Of a stretch of DNA of 64,000 bases, positions 26,759 through 35,508 are shown piece after piece. Source of the stretch: Methanobrevibacter sp. (GTDB lineage: Archaea; Methanobacteriota; Methanobacteria; Methanobacteriales; Methanobacteriaceae); NCBI RefSeq assembly GCF_017539065.1, contig NZ_JAFYHP010000016.1:124001-188000 (forward strand), read 5' to 3'. Both the position numbers and the translations under genes were made by a program. Position 1 is the stretch's first letter. Each line of letters opens with the position of its first letter. The notes under the pieces were generated by a model. That model saw nothing but the letters and a program-made list of their open reading frames with translations. It was not told the origin of the DNA and made no database searches.

Positions 26759-27781
26759 ATGACACCAAAGATAATGATTATTCTTGGAAGTGGATCAGAT
26801 ATTGCTATTGCTGAAAAAGCAATGGACATATTAGATAAATTAGAAATACCATATAGTTTAAAAATCGCATCAGCCCACAGAACTCCAAATCTTGTTCGTG
26901 AAATTGTAACTCAAGGTACTGATGCTGGAATTGAAGTATTTATTGGAATTGCAGGATTGGCTGCGCACCTGCCCGGTACGATTGCCGCTTTTACTCCAAG
27001 ACCTGTCATTGGAGTTCCAGTTGATGTTGCCACTGGTGGAATGGATGCTTTACAATCAATTGTGCAAATGCCTTACCCGTCTCCCATCGCTACAGTTGGA
27101 ATTAATAGAGGGGATAATGCTGCAATACTAGCTGCTCAATTTATTGGTCTTCATAATGATGAAGTGCATAAGAAAGTTATTAAACTAAGAAAAGAGTATG
27201 CTACAAAAGTAATTGAAAGTAATGAGAGCATTATTCAGGCTATTGATAGGCCTTTCATTGAAAATGACTTTATCAGAATTAAAGATATAGAAATAAATAA
27301 GGCAGAATATGATGAGAACAATAGCGGGTGTAAAAATAAGGATGCCGAAGTGGCGATTATTGTCGGCAGACAAACCGATATGATAATCGCTAAAAAAATA
27401 ACCAGCTTACTTGAAAGACTTAATATTACATACGACATGAAAGTCGTCTGTCCAATCAGATCAAATAAAAAATTTATTAACTATGTAAAGTCTATGAAAA
27501 ACGCTAAAATTTTCATTGGAGTTAGTTCCAATTCATCACAAGTCACAGGAGGACTTGTAGGCCTTACTGCAAGACCGGTTATTGGAGTTCCATGTACCAA
27601 TGAAAATGGTGATGATTATTTACTCACAACCGTCAGTATGCCACCAGGAGTGCCTGTCGCGACTGTCGGTATAAACAATGGAAAAAATGCCGCAGTACTA
27701 GCCGGTGAAATATTTTCAATAGATAATCCGGAATTGGTACAAATTCTTGAAAAATTAAAAGATAAAAAAATCAACTTATAG
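26759..27781 (+). CDS. purE: Tandem-domain PurE (N5-CAIR mutase / AIR carboxylase family)
   Basis: A 340-residue protein with two PurE domains in a row. Domain one (about 1-160) has the full active site: [13 protein letters not shown], the SAHRTP motif and [22 protein letters not shown]. Domain two (about 185-340) keeps the fold ([29 protein letters not shown]) but has CPIRSN in place of SAHR and lacks the AAHLPG sequence, so it is probably non-catalytic. Duplicated PurE is known among Methanobacteriales. The enzyme acts in purine synthesis on aminoimidazole ribonucleotide. It is followed 7 bases later by a UbiD-family gene, so the two form one unit. Confidence 0.93.
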   Translation: MTPKIMIILGSGSDIAIAEKAMDILDKLEIPYSLKIASAHRTPNLVREIVTQGTDAGIEVFIGIAGLAAHLPGTIAAFTPRPVIGVPVDVATGGMDALQSIVQMPYPSPIATVGINRGDNAAILAAQFIGLHNDEVHKKVIKLRKEYATKVIESNESIIQAIDRPFIENDFIRIKDIEINKAEYDENNSGCKNKDAEVAIIVGRQTDMIIAKKITSLLERLNITYDMKVVCPIRSNKKFINYVKSMKNAKIFIGVSSNSSQVTGGLVGLTARPVIGVPCTNENGDDYLLTTVSMPPGVPVATVGINNGKNAAVLAGEIFSIDNPELVQILEKLKDKKINL

Positions 27782-27788
27782 TGATAGT

Positions 27789-29045
27789 ATGAACCTTACA
27801 GATGAAAACATTATAGAAATTTCAGATGAATTATCGTCTGAATACGAAATATCAAAAGTTTTAAGACAATACCCCAAAGATACTGTAATTGTTAAAAATC
27901 CAAAAGGCTATGACATGCCGGTTATAACAGGAATTTGCAATACCCGTGATAAAATTGCAAAATCAATTAACTGTGAAGTTTCTGAAATTACTGAAAAAAT
28001 CATTGCTGCAATGGAAAACCCTATTAAAGTTACTAACTTTACAGATTTTTCAGCATATGATACTTTAGATATTGACTTAGACAAAATCCCTATTTTAACC
28101 CATTATAAAAGAGATGGTGGAGCATACATTACTGCTGGTGTCGTATTTGCACGTGACCCTGTCACAGGCATTCAAAATGCTTCAATTCATAGAATGATGG
28201 TTCTTGACAATAAAAGATTAGTCATCAGAATAGTGCCAAGAAACCTTTATACTTACTTCCAGAACGCACAAAAAGCAGGTGAGGATTTAGATATTGCAAT
28301 AGCTATTGGAATGGATCCGGCAATATTGCTTGCAAGTACTACTTCAATACCAATCGATTACAATGAAATGGAAGTTGCCAATGCCTTTAAAGACGGTGAA
28401 CTTGAATTGATCAAATGTGGAGATTTAGAAGTTCCACAGGCGGACATTATTTTAGAAGGTAAGATTTCTGTAAGTGAAACTGTCGCTGAAGGGCCTTTTG
28501 TCGATTTGACTGACACTTATGACATCATTCGTGACCAGCCAATCATCAACTTAAGTAAAATGCATATCAAAAAGGATAATCCATGTTATCATGCAATTAT
28601 CCCTGCAGGATTTGAACACAAACTATTGCAGGGCCTTCCACAGGAACCTAGAATATTCAAAGCTGTTAAAAATGCAGTTCCTACTGTTGAAAATGTTGTT
28701 TTGACTGAAGGAGGCTGTTGCTGGTTGCATGCTGTCGTATCAATCAACAAGCAAACTGAAGGTGACGGTAAAAATGCAATAATGGCAGCATTATCTGCAC
28801 ACCCTTCACTTAAGCATTGCGTTGCTGTAGACACTGATGTAAACATATTTGATGCCGAAGATGTCGAATATGCAATATCCACCCGTGTTAAAGGTGACCG
28901 CGACATTATGATTGTTCCAAATGTTCGAGGTTCTTCATTAGATCCGGTTGCTGAAAGTGATGGAACAACCACTAAAGTTGGTGTTGATGCAACAAAATCA
29001 CTTAAAACATTAGAAAAATTCGAAAGAGTTAGTTTTGGAGAATGA
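27789..29045 (+). CDS. UbiD-family prenyl-FMN-dependent decarboxylase
   Basis: A 418-residue UbiD-family enzyme that uses prenylated FMN to decarboxylate unsaturated acids. Typical stretches are [43 protein letters not shown] and the C-terminal [20 protein letters not shown] with [11 protein letters not shown]. In most archaea one UbiD member decarboxylates trans-anhydromevalonate 5-phosphate in the archaeal mevalonate pathway, and this is the best guess here because methanogens lack ubiquinone. It follows purE by 7 bases. The substrate is inferred from family knowledge and is not readable from the sequence. Confidence 0.85.
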   Translation: MNLTDENIIEISDELSSEYEISKVLRQYPKDTVIVKNPKGYDMPVITGICNTRDKIAKSINCEVSEITEKIIAAMENPIKVTNFTDFSAYDTLDIDLDKIPILTHYKRDGGAYITAGVVFARDPVTGIQNASIHRMMVLDNKRLVIRIVPRNLYTYFQNAQKAGEDLDIAIAIGMDPAILLASTTSIPIDYNEMEVANAFKDGELELIKCGDLEVPQADIILEGKISVSETVAEGPFVDLTDTYDIIRDQPIINLSKMHIKKDNPCYHAIIPAGFEHKLLQGLPQEPRIFKAVKNAVPTVENVVLTEGGCCWLHAVVSINKQTEGDGKNAIMAALSAHPSLKHCVAVDTDVNIFDAEDVEYAISTRVKGDRDIMIVPNVRGSSLDPVAESDGTTTKVGVDATKSLKTLEKFERVSFGE

Positions 29046-29160
29046 ACTAACTTTTAATTTACTTTTTTTAAAATAAAAGCAGAATTATTGGAAGCATGAA
29101 ATATCAATTGTTTCACAAACTATTTGTGGTGTTTTAAGAATGGAAATAATGAAGATTTTT

Positions 29161-29740
29161 TGAACTATGTGTAGAAAAGGAAACTATAAAACACATATTA
29201 AAGCTAATCGTCATTTAAATTGTCGGTTTATCAAATTAGAAAATTTCGGGATGAAATCCAACTAAGCTTCCAATCCGACATCATAGATTGTTTTACATAA
29301 ACAAGTTAATGGCCAACAATATGTAGTAACTTGCTAGGAATAAATAAGAGATAGCAAGCACTATATTTTCAACAGTCAAAATACTAATTCTCCAAATTTG
29401 ATTGGAGTGTTTTTAATTGAATTCTCTTTCCATTTCATAAAAACACCTATAGTTAGAAATTATTATATTAGTGTTTTAGAATTCAATATATCCATTCAAA
29501 ACTATTTAAAATTTGTTATTTTTACAAATAAATATTGTCATAAGCATATAAAAATGTTTTAACATTAAAATATTGTTTTAATTAAAAATTAGACCAAATA
29601 AAAACATTTATATATTTTGATATTTAAAATATCATTTGACATCTTATGATGTTAGGTGGCAAAATGCTAACCTATAGTTATATATGTTGAATAGGGATGT
29701 GTCAAAATTTGTTTAACAAATTTATCCTTATTCAATTTTA
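29161..29740 (-). repeat. Structured repeat element, left copy (element reads on minus strand)
   Basis: This copy matches, in inverted orientation, the region 35509-36063. Reading on the minus strand, both begin with a nested hairpin (outer TTGAATAAGGAT with ATCCCTATTCAA, inner AAATTTG with CAAATTT), then TTAG/CTAA and ACATC-ATAA-GATGT hairpins, then AAAACACTA paired with TAGGTGTTTT. A 28-codon frame and a GGAT/ATCC hairpin follow, and both copies end in AATATGTGTTTTATAG. Divergence is high in the spacer but the stems and frame persist. No transposase is present. The remaining bases 29046-29160 hold only a T-rich ubiD terminator. Confidence 0.85.
29293..29379 (-). CDS. Hydrophobic 28-residue peptide, left element copy
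   Basis: A TTG-initiated frame with GGAG ten bases upstream; the GGAG is inside a CTCCAA/TTGGAG hairpin. The peptide is a single membrane helix preceded by TVEN: key segments are VENIVLAISYLFLASYY and LLAINLFM. It is identical at 22 of 28 positions to the peptide of the right element copy, without any indel, and four of the codon differences are synonymous, which argues for selection on the protein. Family unknown. It resembles in size and character the small membrane peptides of bacterial type I toxin systems, but that is only an analogy. Confidence 0.6.
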   Translation of the reverse strand: MTVENIVLAISYLFLASYYILLAINLFM

Positions 29741-29814
29741 AAAATTCTATTTTTTAATATCCTTCGAAAATGGATTTATTATTGGAAACATAACATATGA
29801 AAAACCTGAAATAA

Positions 29815-30711
29815 CTAAATATTTCCAAGATAAACATTATTAATACCCTTATCTAGGGCTATCTCCTTTGCCTTAAACAGAATTTCAGGCCTTGTCGGTG
29901 AAATATCATTCATTTTATAATAGGGAAAGGCTCTTGAAAAATGAAGAGGAACATTACAGTCCAATTCATCAACGACAAAATCGCACAACTCAGTAATTTC
30001 CTCAATAGAATCATTATAATCATTAATTATGAGGTTTGTTATCTCCAGATGCTTGCCCTCATCATATACTCTTTTTATGTTATCCAAAACAATGTCAAGA
30101 TCTGCACCACAAACCTTTTTGTAGAAATCCCTAGACATTGACTTCAAGTCTATGTTGAATGCATCGACAAAACTCAAAACTTCGGCGAGGGACTTGTCGG
30201 AAAAGTATCCGTTTGTCACATAGATTACTTTCAGGTTTTTTGCTTTAGCCAAAAGAGAAGTTTTCTTGCTGAAAGTCAAGTGTATCGTAGGTTCATTATA
30301 GGTCCAAGCAATTGACTTGCAATTATAGTTAAGTGCATTTTCCACGATTGCTTCCGGCGTTATCTTAACACCTCTGGAATTTTCATCATATTGGTGTGAT
30401 ATCATATAGTTCTGGCAATGCAAACATGTCATGTTGCATCCAAAACCACCGATGGAGTATGTAAATGTCCCTGGCAGAAAATGATTCAACGGCTTTTTTT
30501 CAACAGGGTCCGGACTTAAAGATGAAACAATTCCATAAGACACATCAAACAGCTCGCCGTTGATGTTTTTGTGCTGGCGACAAACCCCAACATGACCATC
30601 TGCAATTTTACAGTAATTTGCACAAATCTCACAGCGAATCTTTTGGGTCTTGGAACTTTTCTTATACAGATCCCTACTCACTAACATAATGCTCATAGCC
30701 ATTATTTTCAA
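29815..30711 (-). CDS. Radical SAM protein (AmmeMemoRadiSam/PflA-like)
   Basis: A radical SAM enzyme with an N-terminal cysteine cluster (C27, C30, C34, C44) and the SAM cluster CNMTCLHC (C92, C96, C99). SPDPVEKKPLNHFLPGT and CKSIAWTYNEPTIH are typical of the AmrS branch, which is linked to Memo and AMMECR1 proteins; neither partner is in this window. The C-terminus stops right after NNVYLGNI, where longer relatives continue into a CPxC tail, so it may be shortened; the inverted structured element starts about 75 bases downstream. The start is uncertain: M1 at 30711, or Met codons at 30702 or 30687, all overlapping the thiL end. Confidence 0.85.
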   Translation of the reverse strand: MKIMAMSIMLVSRDLYKKSSKTQKIRCEICANYCKIADGHVGVCRQHKNINGELFDVSYGIVSSLSPDPVEKKPLNHFLPGTFTYSIGGFGCNMTCLHCQNYMISHQYDENSRGVKITPEAIVENALNYNCKSIAWTYNEPTIHLTFSKKTSLLAKAKNLKVIYVTNGYFSDKSLAEVLSFVDAFNIDLKSMSRDFYKKVCGADLDIVLDNIKRVYDEGKHLEITNLIINDYNDSIEEITELCDFVVDELDCNVPLHFSRAFPYYKMNDISPTRPEILFKAKEIALDKGINNVYLGNI

Positions 30712-31597
30712 TCATTTCAACAAAACCGTTTTTCAAGGTTAATTCAACAACATCTGAATCCGTAACCTCACCGATTACTATACAATCAATTGGCAGGATT
30801 TCCAAATTCTCTTTGGATATTGTAAACAGCAGCTCAAAGTCCTCTCCGACATTAAGTATTAAATCCAAATAATCCAAATTTAACTCCTTAGCTAAAGATT
30901 TAAACTCATCAGAGATATTTAACATCTCTTCATGAATCATGAATCCATAACCGTCTTTTTTAATGGTATACAATTCACTTGCAAGACCATCAGTGATATC
31001 GGTGGCGGATGTCGCAAAATCCCTTAAAATCAAACCCTCTTTTATGCGGGCTTCTGGCCTTAAGGCTTTTTTGGTGTAAATATTATCAAAAGTATTAATT
31101 TCGAAACCTAATGGGGCATGGCCAATGTCTCCTGTAATGGCTATTAAATCACCTTTAGAATAAGTATCTTTCATTAATGGTTTATCCGTTGCACCCAGTG
31201 CAGTTCCTGTGATAATAATTTCGGATGCCTCATTGGTGTCCCCGCCAATTAGCGGAATATTATAATAATCACAAGCTTGAAGAACCCCATCTAATATTTT
31301 TTTAAATGAATCAAGTTTTAAATCCTTAGGAAGTGCGACAGCGAGTAAAAAACCTAAAGGTTCCGCGCCCATAGCTGCTAAATCACTTACATTAACAGTG
31401 ACTGCCTTAAATCCCATGTCAAAATAAGACATGTTTTTGGGAAAATGTCTTGATTGAATTAGCATGTCGGTTGTAGAAATCAAATTAGTATCTTGAAATG
31501 GAGTAATAGCTGTATCGTCTGGTGTTATGCTTTTAAAATTAGAAATGATGTATTTAACTAATTCTTTCTCACCAATATCAGAGATTCTAAGAGTCAT
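30674..31597 (-). CDS. thiL: Thiamine-monophosphate kinase
   Basis: ThiL phosphorylates thiamine monophosphate to the active diphosphate, a step used by archaea and many bacteria. The 307-residue product shows the N-terminal GEKELVKYI with DDTA, TTDMLIQSRHFP, KAVTVNVSDLAAMGAEPLGFLLAVALP, GGDTNEA and the ATDITDGLASEL motif of the PurM/ThiL fold. It is first of a two-gene unit; its 3' end overlaps the radical SAM gene by up to 38 bases. No TPP riboswitch was seen upstream. Confidence 0.94.
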   Translation of the reverse strand: MTLRISDIGEKELVKYIISNFKSITPDDTAITPFQDTNLISTTDMLIQSRHFPKNMSYFDMGFKAVTVNVSDLAAMGAEPLGFLLAVALPKDLKLDSFKKILDGVLQACDYYNIPLIGGDTNEASEIIITGTALGATDKPLMKDTYSKGDLIAITGDIGHAPLGFEINTFDNIYTKKALRPEARIKEGLILRDFATSATDITDGLASELYTIKKDGYGFMIHEEMLNISDEFKSLAKELNLDYLDLILNVGEDFELLFTISKENLEILPIDCIVIGEVTDSDVVELTLKNGFVEMIENNGYEHYVSE

Positions 31598-31658
31598 GAA
31601 TATTAGTATAATTTTTAAAACTTATAAGTGTTAATAAAAAAAGAAAAAAAATTCAGAA

Positions 31659-32147
31659 CTACAAATGTTCTGAAACTCTGTCCTTAATAATATCGTACAA
31701 GCGAGGATCAATTCCCAACGGGTCTGTCAATACGATTTCACCATCAAATTCAAATTCCTCATCATCGTGGTCATGATGGTGGTGATGATGATGCCCGTGA
31801 TGGTGGTCATGCTCATCGTGGTCATGATGGTGGTGATGATGACCATGAGCCTCTTCTTCATCAAAATCGCTTTCAATGCCAAGAAGGCCCGGAATATCCC
31901 TTTTTGTGTGAAGTCCATGAGCGACAAATACAGGGACAACAATTATTTTATCCAAATCGTTTTCACTGGTTAATTTGTTAATAGTTTCAGGTATTCCTGG
32001 TTTTCTAATTTCCATAAATCCATATTCAACAGGAATGTCTGGAAATTCCTCTTGATACATTTTTTTATAAGCTTCAATTACCTCTTTACCGTCCGGAAGT
32101 CTTGAACCGTGACTTAAAAGCATTACTCCTGTTTTTTTATCCGCCAT
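31659..32147 (-). CDS. cfbA: Sirohydrochlorin cobalt/nickel chelatase CbiX/CfbA with His-rich insert
   Basis: A 162-residue single-domain chelatase of the CbiX-small/CfbA type, which inserts cobalt for B12 or nickel for coenzyme F430. It keeps the metal-site histidines in LLSHGSR (H13) and VAHGLHTKRDIP (H77, H80). Between residues about 99 and 127 lies an insert with 20 histidines in 28 residues, interspersed with Asp, which could store or hand over Ni(II) or Co(II). The next gene upstream encodes a two-domain version of the same family. The stretch is repetitive in DNA (alternating CAT and CAC codons), so sequencing or slippage variation in length is possible. Confidence 0.88.
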   Translation of the reverse strand: MADKKTGVMLLSHGSRLPDGKEVIEAYKKMYQEEFPDIPVEYGFMEIRKPGIPETINKLTSENDLDKIIVVPVFVAHGLHTKRDIPGLLGIESDFDEEEAHGHHHHHHDHDEHDHHHGHHHHHHHDHDDEEFEFDGEIVLTDPLGIDPRLYDIIKDRVSEHL

Positions 32148-32230
32148 AATTTATCTCCAAAATTAAATTTTAAATTAAATTCCATTAAGTTATATTGATT
32201 AAAAAATTTTTCAAAAAAATATAGGAAAAA

Positions 32231-33142
32231 TCATAATTTTTCCTCAACCATTGAAACTAAAATATCTATCAGAATGTCATCCGCTTTAATAGGCTCCGGA
32301 TACAATATTTCCCCCTCGAACTCAACTGGGGTCAAGTCATGCACATGGTCATGGTCGCCGTGGCCATGGGAATGTGAATGCTCATGTTCATGCTCTTCCA
32401 AAAATCCTAAAATGTGTGGAATGTCATGAGTTGTGTGCATTCCAGGAGCAATGAAGATAGGTACAACCACCAATCTTTCCAAATCGTTTTCATCCACCAA
32501 TTTATTAATGGATTCTGGAATGCTTGGACCGCATAGTTCCATGAAACCGAAGCTTGATGGCACTTCGCATGTTTTTTCAAATTTATTGTATAACGCGGTT
32601 GCAAATTCCTTATTATAATTTAGTCTTGATCCGTGGGTTACAAGCAAAATACCTGTTTTTGCACTATCATCCAATTCAGACTCTGCTAAAGCTTCATTAA
32701 TCCTTTTATCAATAATGTCTAAAAGCTCATCCCTAGGTCCAATGCAGCTTAACAGCTCAATTTCGCCGTCGAAATCAACATCATCTGCAATTGACAAATA
32801 ATGTTCTGCAGGATAGTTTCCGTCGGGACATCTAGGATCGACTTCAAGCGGTTCCAAACCTAACAATTGTGGAATATCAATGTTTGTGTGAATTCCAGGT
32901 GCTAAAAATACAGGCAAAGCTATGATTTTATTCAAATCATCAACTTCATCCTTAAGGATTTCAACAGCACCGGCAATAGTAGGCTCTGAAACTTTCATGT
33001 AACCTATTTCAGTTGCAAGGCCTGTTTTTTTGATAAACTTTTCTTTAATTTCGACAAATACTTCTTCAGCGTAAGGCAAGGTACTGCCATGGCTGACAAG
33101 AATTACGCCAGTATTATTTGATAACTTTGAACTTGTATCCAT
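32231..33142 (-). CDS. Two-domain CbiX-type chelatase with His-rich tail insert
   Basis: A 303-residue protein made of two CbiX domains. The first (about 10-150) has LVSHGSTLPYAEEV and FLAPGIHTNIDIPQLLG; the second (about 160-303) has LVTHGSRLNYNKEF and FIAPGMHTTHDIPHILG, so both keep the metal-site histidines. A shorter His-rich insert (EHEHEHSHSHGHGDHDHVHD) sits near residue 255, matching the insert position in the single-domain neighbour. Bacterial long CbiX enzymes are also tandem fusions. The start ATG at 33142 lies 29 bases inside the DUF35 gene, with GGAG nine bases upstream. The likely role is in Co or Ni tetrapyrrole synthesis; which metal is unknown. Confidence 0.85.
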   Translation of the reverse strand: MDTSSKLSNNTGVILVSHGSTLPYAEEVFVEIKEKFIKKTGLATEIGYMKVSEPTIAGAVEILKDEVDDLNKIIALPVFLAPGIHTNIDIPQLLGLEPLEVDPRCPDGNYPAEHYLSIADDVDFDGEIELLSCIGPRDELLDIIDKRINEALAESELDDSAKTGILLVTHGSRLNYNKEFATALYNKFEKTCEVPSSFGFMELCGPSIPESINKLVDENDLERLVVVPIFIAPGMHTTHDIPHILGFLEEHEHEHSHSHGHGDHDHVHDLTPVEFEGEILYPEPIKADDILIDILVSMVEEKL

Positions 33143-33512
33143 ATGAGATTACTCCGTCTTCTCCATCTTCTCTAACTCTTCTAAATACCATTTCAACATC
33201 GTCACCGATTTCGAGTGAATCCACATCACAATCGACTAATTGGGTGGTTAATTTTGCACCTTCTTCAAGTTCAATGACCGCTACAGCATATGGAGCTGAT
33301 TTTTTAAAGTCATCAGGTGCTGATCTAATTACTGAATAAGTATATATTTTTCCTTTTCCTGAAAATTGGAAAGGTTCAAGGTCTCCTTTTCTCCTACAAT
33401 TAGGACAAACTACACGTGATGGGAAAAATACTTCACCACAAGTGTTACATTTGGAACCTATAAGATTGTATCTTTGTTGTATATGACGCCATGTTCTTAC
33501 AGTATCGGACAT
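33114..33512 (-). CDS. Zn-ribbon/OB-fold DUF35 protein (thiolase-HMG-CoA synthase partner)
   Basis: A 132-residue protein with an N-terminal rubredoxin-like zinc ribbon (C22, C25, C36, C39) and a C-terminal OB fold (KGKIYTYSVIRSAP, YAVAVIELEEGAKL). In methanogens this DUF35 protein bridges acetoacetyl-CoA thiolase and HMG-CoA synthase in one complex that starts the mevalonate pathway. Those two enzymes are not in the window, so the assignment rests on the domain layout. The gene is first in a minus-strand unit and overlaps the start of the two-domain chelatase by 29 bases. Confidence 0.85.
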   Translation of the reverse strand: MSDTVRTWRHIQQRYNLIGSKCNTCGEVFFPSRVVCPNCRRKGDLEPFQFSGKGKIYTYSVIRSAPDDFKKSAPYAVAVIELEEGAKLTTQLVDCDVDSLEIGDDVEMVFRRVREDGEDGVISYGYKFKVIK

Positions 33513-33684
33513 GTGAATCCTCCTATAATTTTCAATAAGTATAATTTATCTTAAATAATATAAATAGGTATTTTTTTTAATACTATTTTTTGTATTTTCA
33601 TCAAATCGTATTAACATTTTTTTGAAAAATCATACAGTCGCACTTCGGCAATTAATTTATAAATATCTATCTAAATTTTAAAAA

Positions 33685-34638
33685 ATGAAAAGAAAAAAAC
33701 TTGACTCAAAAGGTAATATAATAGTAGGCACGACTGCAATTCTGATTGTAGGATTGCTGATTATTTGTATTTTTGTTTTAACAAGTATTAATTACATTCA
33801 AAACTCAAACATCAATTCTGAATCAAATGACAATTTTAAATACATTATTGATGATTATTCAGCGAATTTAGAACTGATGGGAAGGGATTCAATAGCTGAA
33901 GCCACCCAAAAAGTATACAATGGCCTGCCTGTTTTGAATAGTGAAGATCAGATTAAAAAGAATTTAAATAATATATTAAAAGAGAAAAACCAAGAATTTA
34001 AGGAAAAATACAATATTGATTTATCATCAGAAGCAATTTCAGTGGAACCTACCGATTCTCCTTGGAAAGTATTATTCAAAGTTAAATTAAAAGGTAAAAA
34101 AGGTAATGAGGAATTTAATCAAATTATTGAGAGAAATTCATCAATTGAAGGTTTAAGAGATCCGCTTCCAATAGCAAAACTCACAATTGTCTCCGGAGTG
34201 ATGGCATATGATGATGAAATACATTATAAAACCGCACTATCGGCATATATGCTTTTACATGATCTTGATTCCCCCGAATCATATATTGAAGCAACAGCAC
34301 CATTAAATATAAAAAAATGTCCTTATGACCCTTATATTCATCATGGCGATCATGGCGTTTTAAGGGATTGCCTTGACAGCGGATACTTTCATGAAAGTGC
34401 AGACGGAAGCTGTTATTTGTGCCGGCTTGAAGGAAAGGGAAAGTGTCCGCATTATGGTCTGGAAGTGTTTATTCAAACACACACACCTCTCAATAATGAA
34501 ACACTATCCTGTTCCGACCATGTAGTGTTTGCAGACCACTACAATGGAGAAAAAATTGACCCCGATGATTGGAACAGCTTGATTTTAGACGATTCACACA
34601 GAAAAAAATACGGATTGGTTGGAAATGAAAGCTATTGA
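33685..34638 (+). CDS. Membrane-anchored Cys-rich protein with pilin-like N-terminus
   Basis: A 317-residue protein I do not recognise as a named family. It begins with a basic segment (MKRKKLDSKG) directly followed by a 20-residue hydrophobic helix (NIIVGTTAILIVGLLIICIF), a layout like archaeal type IV pilin or pseudopilin precursors, where cleavage would fall after the KG. The exterior part is polar. Its C-terminal third is rich in Cys and His (CPYDPYIHHGDHGVLRDC, CYLCRLEGKGKC), suggesting disulfides or metal binding. There is no clear ribosome-binding site before the ATG, so it may be leaderless. The downstream gene overlaps its end by 14 bases. Confidence 0.65.
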   Translation: MKRKKLDSKGNIIVGTTAILIVGLLIICIFVLTSINYIQNSNINSESNDNFKYIIDDYSANLELMGRDSIAEATQKVYNGLPVLNSEDQIKKNLNNILKEKNQEFKEKYNIDLSSEAISVEPTDSPWKVLFKVKLKGKKGNEEFNQIIERNSSIEGLRDPLPIAKLTIVSGVMAYDDEIHYKTALSAYMLLHDLDSPESYIEATAPLNIKKCPYDPYIHHGDHGVLRDCLDSGYFHESADGSCYLCRLEGKGKCPHYGLEVFIQTHTPLNNETLSCSDHVVFADHYNGEKIDPDDWNSLILDDSHRKKYGLVGNESY

Positions 34639-35476
34639 AATAAGTATGATTTTAATTATAATTCTACTGATTTTCGGCGTGATTCTTGAATCTATCGAAA
34701 ATTCGGCCGAAAAGGCAATCAAGGCAACAGAAAACAACAATATGGAAAAACTAATCTCGGAAGTTATTGACAATTTAATTAACAATCCAGGAGTTCCTGA
34801 AAATTGGAATGACTATGCCAGCGGTACACCTGGACTTGCAATAGTTAATGATGAAGGACAGGTTGTTCCGAACAGTGTTGCATATTTTAAACTGATTGCT
34901 CTTGGAAAAAATTACGAAAAATTAGTCTATGAAAAACTGTTTAATTCAAAAATTCATTCCTCAATTGAGTTAAAGCCTAAGGAAAGTGATATTTCAAGTG
35001 TAAAGATTGGAGAGGATGATGAAGGCAAGACCACATTTTCCATGACAAGACTTGTGAAATGTGACTTTTACAAAAGCTATGTAATTAAAGATTTTGAAAA
35101 CGAAGGAAAATGCAACAAACATCATAATCAGGCCGAATGCAGCTGCAACTACTTTAAAGTCTTTGACAGCAATTTCAAAACGGCCGATTACTATTTATTG
35201 ATTGATGATAGTGAAACATACGATTTGTCATATATGGTGGATACAACAAGAGTTGTTAAAGAGAAATACTGGAAAACGGCGATATCCAGTGAAATTTACT
35301 TAAACAATGAAATTGAGTTTTATGATGATACGAGTGCCGTGGCCTTTGTCCATCTGGACAATCCCCATCCGAAGGCTCTTTTGGTATCTGTTCCGAAAAA
35401 TTTTGATGAAGATTTTTTAGAATATGATTACTTTAGAACAAATGATTGTGAATTAATTTTAAGAGCTTGGTATTAG
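34625..35476 (+). CDS. Membrane-anchored Cys-rich protein, partner of preceding gene
   Basis: A 283-residue protein with an N-terminal hydrophobic helix (ISMILIIILLIFGVILESI) and a polar exterior domain. Its middle holds a Cys/His cluster (CNKHHNQAECSC) and further single cysteines. No family recognised. The ATG at 34625 follows TTGG; a TTG six bases earlier is an alternative. It overlaps the previous gene by 14 bases and shares the same topology and Cys-rich character, so the two are probably made together and may form a surface complex or minor pilin pair. It ends about 35 bases before the right structured repeat element. Confidence 0.62.
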   Translation: MKAIEISMILIIILLIFGVILESIENSAEKAIKATENNNMEKLISEVIDNLINNPGVPENWNDYASGTPGLAIVNDEGQVVPNSVAYFKLIALGKNYEKLVYEKLFNSKIHSSIELKPKESDISSVKIGEDDEGKTTFSMTRLVKCDFYKSYVIKDFENEGKCNKHHNQAECSCNYFKVFDSNFKTADYYLLIDDSETYDLSYMVDTTRVVKEKYWKTAISSEIYLNNEIEFYDDTSAVAFVHLDNPHPKALLVSVPKNFDEDFLEYDYFRTNDCELILRAWY

Positions 35477-35508
35477 CAAAATTGATTATTTTTATAAAAA
35501 AAATTTAA

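Noticed and set aside
29161..29740. Left element as a decayed transposase gene
   Set aside because: No frame longer than about 30 codons is shared by the two copies, and conserved parts are hairpins and one mini frame; no DDE, HUH or serine recombinase motif was seen.
31727..31973. Met- or Ile-rich reading frames opposite to and overlapping the His-rich chelatase
   Set aside because: They are mirror frames of the CAT/CAC repeat and have no ribosome-binding site or family match.
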